Assembly: GCA_030705665.1 (NCBI GenBank) | Contig: JAUZQA010000122.1 | Span: 1 to 9,316, forward strand | Length of the DNA: 9,316 nt | Direction of reading: 5' to 3' | DNA from: Bacillota bacterium | GTDB taxonomy: Bacteria; Bacillota; Bacilli; Bacillales_B; DSM-18226 | In this document: one piece after another, positions 6,401-9,316 of the stretch | Layout: each line of letters opens with the position of its first letter | Position numbering within the stretch: position 1 is the stretch's first letter | The notes under the pieces: model-generated | What the model saw: the letters and a program-made list of their open reading frames with translations, nothing else | What the model was told of the DNA's origin: nothing | Database searches by the model: none | Program-made: the position numbers and the translations under genes

Positions 6401-7543
6401 ATGATTTATTTTGATAACAGTGCAACGACAAAACCATATCCGGAGGTCCTTGATTCGTTTATAAAGGTCTCGAATGAATATTATGGTAACCCATCCTCAT
6501 TGCATGGATTAGGTGGACGCTCAGAACAACTCCTAACACAAGCACGGGCACAAATAGCAAGCAGTTTAAAAGTAAATCCATCGGAAATCTATTTTACTTC
6601 CGGGGGAACAGAAAGTAATAATCTGGCGGTTAAAGGAACAGCCTTTATGCATATAAACAGGGGCAAGCACTTAATAACGACCAAAATTGAACATCCTTCC
6701 ATAAGTAATGCAATGGAACAGCTCGAACAAATGGGATTTGCCGTTACATACTTACCAGTTGATCAATATGGAGTCGTCAGGGTTGAAGATGTAGAAAAAG
6801 CCATTCAACCTGATACAATTTTACTTTCAATTATGTATGTTAATAACGAGATTGGCGCCATTCAGCCTATCAACGAAATCGGTAAACTGCTCAAAATGTT
6901 TCCAAAGGTTTTATTTCATGTCGATGCTGTTCAAGCTATTGGGAAAATGACGATTGATTTAAAAGCGTCGGGAGTCGATCTTTTTTCAGTATCCTCCCAT
7001 AAATTTCATGGATTAAAAGGAGTAGGGGCCCTGTTTATTAAAGATGGGGTTAAACTTTCTTCACTCCATGCAGGCGGGAATCAGGAAAATAATATACGCA
7101 GTGGTACGGAGAATGTTGCAGGAGCAGTATGTATGGCTAAGGCGCTTAGAATTTCAAACGAAAAAATCGAAAATGGCAGGAAATCGATGAAAGAAATACA
7201 AAAAACGTTAATAAAGGGACTTAGTGATATTTCTGGCATTACGATTCATACATACCCTGAAAGGGCTGTGCCCTATATTCTCAACTTTTCAGTCGCATGG
7301 ATGAATGCCGAGACCTTCATTCATGCACTAGAACTGGAAGGAATTTATGCATCTACAACAAGCGCCTGCTCGTCTAAACGAAAAATGCCAAGTAAAACAC
7401 TCTTGGCCATGGGTGTTTCCGAGCAATTGGCCCAGAGTGCAATCAGGGTCAGTCTATCCTTTGAAAACACCTTGGATGAAGCGTTAAAATTTATTGATGC
7501 TGTTAAGAAAATGGCTAATCAATACGGAAAGGTAAGAATTTAA
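6401..7543 (+). CDS. nifZ: Cysteine desulfurase NifZ (IscS/NifS-like)
   Basis: The 380-residue PLP-dependent enzyme converts L-cysteine to alanine and holds the sulfur as a persulfide for transfer. Visible family elements are the N-terminal IYFDNSATTKPYP, TSGGTESNNLA, the cofactor-stacking His in KIEHPSI, the Asp in HVDAVQAIGK, the Schiff-base lysine K201 in SSHKFHG, IRSGTENV, and the catalytic cysteine C323 in TSACSSK. I chose the ATG at 6401, six bases after AAGGTGG (6388-6394), over an in-frame GTG at 6377 that lacks a spaced ribosome binding site and would add eight non-conserved residues. The stop codon TAA is immediately followed by the thiI ATG with no gap, so the two are co-translated. 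In B. subtilis NifZ is the dedicated sulfur donor for ThiI in tRNA 4-thiouridine synthesis; other desulfurases (YrvO, SufS) serve other pathways. Confidence 0.93.
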   Translation: MIYFDNSATTKPYPEVLDSFIKVSNEYYGNPSSLHGLGGRSEQLLTQARAQIASSLKVNPSEIYFTSGGTESNNLAVKGTAFMHINRGKHLITTKIEHPSISNAMEQLEQMGFAVTYLPVDQYGVVRVEDVEKAIQPDTILLSIMYVNNEIGAIQPINEIGKLLKMFPKVLFHVDAVQAIGKMTIDLKASGVDLFSVSSHKFHGLKGVGALFIKDGVKLSSLHAGGNQENNIRSGTENVAGAVCMAKALRISNEKIENGRKSMKEIQKTLIKGLSDISGITIHTYPERAVPYILNFSVAWMNAETFIHALELEGIYASTTSACSSKRKMPSKTLLAMGVSEQLAQSAIRVSLSFENTLDEALKFIDAVKKMANQYGKVRI

Positions 7544-8749
7544 ATGAATTATGACCGCATACTGATTCGTTATGGGGAAATATCGACAAAGGGACGAAAT
7601 CGTCATCAATTTGTTGAAAGGCTAAGAAGGAGCATCAAGGATGCTCTTCAATCCTATCCAAAGGTTAAAATAGAAGCTGGCCGGGACAGGATGTTTATTC
7701 TTTTAAATGGAGAAAATAGCAGTGAAATCATCAAGATCCTTCAGAAAATTTTTGGAATACGGTCATTTAGTCCTGCAGTAAAGGTTGAGAGAGATATTGA
7801 AAAAGTTAAACAAGCTGCAGATGAATTATTTAGAAACCTTTACCAATCAAAGCAAACCTTTAAAATTTCGGCAAAAAGGGCGGATCGAACCTTCGAATAT
7901 AATACAGATGATATCAATCAAATCCTGGGTGCATTCATCTTAAACAGATTTCCTAATTTAAAGGTTGATGTAAGAAAGCCAGACGTTAATCTTGAGGTTG
8001 AGATAAGATCGGAAGCAGCTTATTTGTCTGCTGAAACAATTTTAGGTCCTGGAGGGCTTCCAGTCGGTTCTAGCGGCAAGGCCATGTTAATGCTCTCAGG
8101 AGGACTTGACAGCCCTGTAGCAGGGTATATGGCAATGAAACGTGGCATGGAGCTGGAGGTTGTTCATTTTTTCAGCCCGCCCTATACGAGTGAACGTGCC
8201 AAACAAAAAGTCATTGATTTAACAAAAAAGCTGTCTGAAATTGCTGGGGCTTTAAAGCTTCATATTGTTCCATTCACAAAGGCACAGGAAGCAGTAAGTA
8301 AACAAATACCCGAAAATTATGTTATGACAACAACCCGCCGTCTAATGCTGCGGATCACTGATGAATTAAGACGAAAACATGAAGCCCTTGCGATCGTTAC
8401 TGGTGAAAGTCTTGGGCAAGTTGCAAGTCAAACGCTTGAAAGTATGTTTACCATTAATGAAGTAACAACAACACCTATTTTGAGGCCTTTGATAATGATG
8501 GATAAATCGGATATAATAAAAATTGCGCAGGAAATTAATACCCATGATATCTCAATCAGGCCTTTCGAAGATTGTTGTACCATCTTTGTGCCTGCATCAC
8601 CAAAGACAAAACCGAAAAGAGAAAAAGTAAATTTTTATGAGAGCTTTATGGATTTTGAAGTCTTTATTCAAGAGGCTGTAAATAACAGTGAAACAATGAT
8701 TATAAAGCCCGATTCGTCTACAGAAGCTTCTTTTAATGAGTTATTTTAA
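7544..8749 (+). CDS. thiI: tRNA 4-thiouridine synthase ThiI
   Basis: The 401-residue protein adenylates U8 of tRNA and replaces its oxygen with sulfur to give s4U, a near-UV sensor base. The order is an N-terminal ferredoxin-like domain (about 1-75, starting YDRILIRYGEISTKGRNR), a THUMP RNA-binding domain (to about residue 165, with FKISAKRADR) and a PP-loop ATP-pyrophosphatase domain with SGGLDSP at 185-191. C344, followed by C345 in FEDCCTIF, is at the same number as the E. coli ThiI cysteine that takes part in sulfur transfer. The E. coli C-terminal rhodanese domain is absent, as usual in Bacillus, where NifZ replaces its function; the gene directly upstream encodes NifZ. The ATG directly abuts the nifZ stop, with AAAGGTAAG just upstream inside nifZ. 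Confidence 0.96.
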   Translation: MNYDRILIRYGEISTKGRNRHQFVERLRRSIKDALQSYPKVKIEAGRDRMFILLNGENSSEIIKILQKIFGIRSFSPAVKVERDIEKVKQAADELFRNLYQSKQTFKISAKRADRTFEYNTDDINQILGAFILNRFPNLKVDVRKPDVNLEVEIRSEAAYLSAETILGPGGLPVGSSGKAMLMLSGGLDSPVAGYMAMKRGMELEVVHFFSPPYTSERAKQKVIDLTKKLSEIAGALKLHIVPFTKAQEAVSKQIPENYVMTTTRRLMLRITDELRRKHEALAIVTGESLGQVASQTLESMFTINEVTTTPILRPLIMMDKSDIIKIAQEINTHDISIRPFEDCCTIFVPASPKTKPKREKVNFYESFMDFEVFIQEAVNNSETMIIKPDSSTEASFNELF

Positions 8750-8750
8750 T

Positions 8751-8780
8751 TTGACATTAATTTTTCACATTTTTTATAAA
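8751..8780 (+). promoter_or_regulatory. Sigma-A-like promoter between thiI and sspA
   Basis: TTGACA (8751-8756) is an exact -35, followed after 18 bases by TATAAA (8775-8780; TTATAA at 17 bases is the alternative). It begins two bases after the thiI stop codon and would start transcripts near 8787. A vegetative promoter ahead of a spore-specific gene is unexpected, and an AT-rich chance match is possible. Confidence 0.4.
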
Positions 8781-8809
8781 TAATGCGAATAATTACCAAT
8801 GTTATTTAA

Positions 8810-8839
8810 GAATGAAGCTATGTGATTCTACACATTCTA
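8810..8839 (+). promoter_or_regulatory. Candidate sigma-G promoter of sspA
   Basis: GAATG (8810-8814) fits the sigma-G -35 form GmATR. After 18 bases, CATTCTA (8833-8839) fits the -10 form CATnnTA. Transcription would start near 8846, right at the ribosome binding site, so the leader would be under 20 bases. Forespore sigma-G control is established for alpha/beta SASP genes. Confidence 0.55.
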
Positions 8840-8866
8840 TACTCACAAGGAGGTGAGAATCACATG
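8819..8866 (+). repeat. Inverted repeat spanning the sspA promoter and start codon
   Basis: TGTGATTCT (8821-8829) is perfectly complementary to AGAATCACA (8856-8864). An A-U pair (8820/8865) and a U-G pair (8819/8866) extend it to 11 bp and put the whole ATG in the stem. The loop (8830-8855) holds the candidate sigma-G -10 and nearly all of the Shine-Dalgarno sequence. Confidence 0.7.
8847..8856 (+). promoter_or_regulatory. Full-consensus ribosome binding site of sspA
   Basis: AAGGAGGTGA is complementary to the 3' end of 16S rRNA over all ten bases and lies seven bases before the ATG. It fits the very high synthesis of SASPs and fixes the start at 8864 rather than the in-frame ATG upstream at 8822. 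Confidence 0.9.
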
Positions 8867-9061
8867 CCAAATAACAATCAACTTTTAGTTCCAGGTGTAG
8901 AGCAAGCTCTTGATCAAATGAAATATGAAATTGCTTCTGAATTTGGTGTTCAACTTGGTGCTGATACAACTTCACGCGCTAACGGTTCAGTTGGTGGTGA
9001 AATCACAAAGCGCCTAGTTTCTATGGCTCAACAACAATTAAGCGGCGGTTCTTTCCGCTAA
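8864..9061 (+). CDS. sspA: Alpha/beta-type small acid-soluble spore protein
   Basis: The 65-residue protein coats DNA in dormant spores, shifting it toward an A-like form and protecting it from UV and heat; it is then degraded on germination to supply amino acids. The germination protease (GPR) site is visible as YEIASEF at residues 21-27, with cleavage expected between E22 and I23. The second family signature is [15 protein letters not shown] (38-52). Length and composition (no Cys or Trp) are normal. The start at 8864 is fixed by the full Shine-Dalgarno sequence; an in-frame upstream ATG would add 14 residues derived from promoter sequence. The symbol sspA rests on the position after thiI; genomes of this group carry several near-identical paralogues, so sequence alone does not separate sspA from sspB or others. 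Confidence 0.94.
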   Translation: MPNNNQLLVPGVEQALDQMKYEIASEFGVQLGADTTSRANGSVGGEITKRLVSMAQQQLSGGSFR

Positions 9062-9087
9062 TCTAAAAAACAAATAATATGGCTACG

Positions 9088-9117
9088 AAAGAGGACAGGA
9101 TGCCCTGTCCTCTTTTT
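9088..9117 (+). terminator. First terminator of sspA
   Basis: Positions 9088-9099 pair perfectly over 12 bp with 9104-9115 around a four-base loop (ATGC), and the stem ends in five T (9113-9117). This is a very strong intrinsic terminator 27 bases after the stop codon. Confidence 0.92.
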
Positions 9118-9118
9118 C

Positions 9119-9146
9119 AAACTGTTGAGATTCTCGGCAGTTTTTT
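9119..9146 (+). terminator. Second, tandem terminator after sspA
   Basis: Positions 9119-9129 pair with 9133-9143 over 11 bp, including two adjacent G-U pairs, around a three-base loop, followed by six T (9141-9146). It starts one base after the T run of the first terminator, so the two form a tandem block. Confidence 0.75.
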
Positions 9147-9275
9147 ATTTTGTCATCTAAAGATCATATTTTGCGACTGTTCCTGCTAATGGGCCTATTG
9201 AAAGTCAATAAACCAATAAATATTCTTTTTATGTTAGTCTTAAAAAAATAATTTCCAATTATTCTGAAAATTTTG

Positions 9276-9307
9276 TATAATATTCATGAAACCTGTATAA
9301 AAGGAGG
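9276..9307 (+). promoter_or_regulatory. Promoter -10 and ribosome binding site of the next gene
   Basis: TATAAT (9276-9281), with a poor -35 (TTCCAA, 17-base spacing), is followed by AAGGAGG (9301-9307) six bases before an ATG. A transcript would start near 9288. Positions 9147-9275 upstream hold no gene that I can support, only AT-rich sequence and a small dyad at 9196-9210. Confidence 0.5.
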
Positions 9308-9313
9308 AATATA

Positions 9314-9316
9314 ATG
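9314..9316 (+). CDS. Start codon of a gene running out of the window
   Basis: Only the ATG is inside the window. It is supported by AAGGAGG at the right distance and by a TATAAT upstream. Nothing can be said about the product. The tandem terminators after sspA and the separate promoter indicate an independent transcription unit. Confidence 0.6.

Noticed and set aside
8785..8820. CGAATA at 8786-8791 as a sigma-G -35 for sspA
   Set aside because: At 17-18 base spacing there is no CATnnTA-like -10; the pair at 8810-8839 fits much better.
1..9316. tRNA, rRNA, CRISPR, insertion sequences, prophage, toxin-antitoxin or defence genes
   Set aside because: I looked on both strands and saw no regular repeat arrays, transposase-like genes or tRNA-like folds; every large reading frame is explained by conserved Bacillus genes.

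Overview
The window is a conserved chromosomal segment from an endospore-forming Firmicute of the family Bacillaceae (a Bacillus or close relative). The evidence is a low-GC sequence with strong AGGAGG-type ribosome binding sites, an alpha/beta-type small acid-soluble spore protein gene, and the gene set rpsD, ytrP/dgcP, ytsP, yttP/refZ, ezrA, nifZ, thiI, sspA. As far as I remember it, Bacillus subtilis has the same order near 3.03 Mb. I see no phage, insertion sequence, CRISPR, tRNA or rRNA material, and nothing that looks newly acquired.

Layout. Positions 1-900 hold rpsD on the minus strand, with its terminator, a long structured leader and a strong promoter. Positions 900-3057 hold a GAF-GGDEF diguanylate cyclase gene (dgcP) on the plus strand, ending in a terminator shared with the convergent minus-strand gene ytsP (free methionine-(R)-sulfoxide reductase, 3056-3538). 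The 153-base gap at 3539-3691 divides ytsP from the divergent TetR-type gene refZ and carries good sigma-H and Spo0A-type sites. Next come ezrA (4580-6280), the coupled pair nifZ-thiI (6401-8749), sspA (8864-9061) and the start codon of one more gene at 9314.

How the genes fit together. The segment mixes housekeeping and developmental genes. RpsD is a ribosomal protein that probably controls its own synthesis. RefZ and EzrA both act on FtsZ ring placement, and RefZ is tied to the start of sporulation. NifZ supplies persulfide sulfur to ThiI for 4-thiouridine in tRNA. DgcP makes c-di-GMP, YtsP repairs oxidised free methionine, and SspA coats spore DNA. Almost every gene has its own promoter and terminator; only nifZ-thiI looks like a tight operon.

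There is no evidence here of an undescribed multi-gene system. The most interesting signals are regulatory: a start-codon-trapping inverted repeat at sspA that a sigma-G transcript would escape and a sigma-A transcript would not, a pseudoknot-capable rpsD leader, and the sigma-H/0A-box arrangement at refZ.
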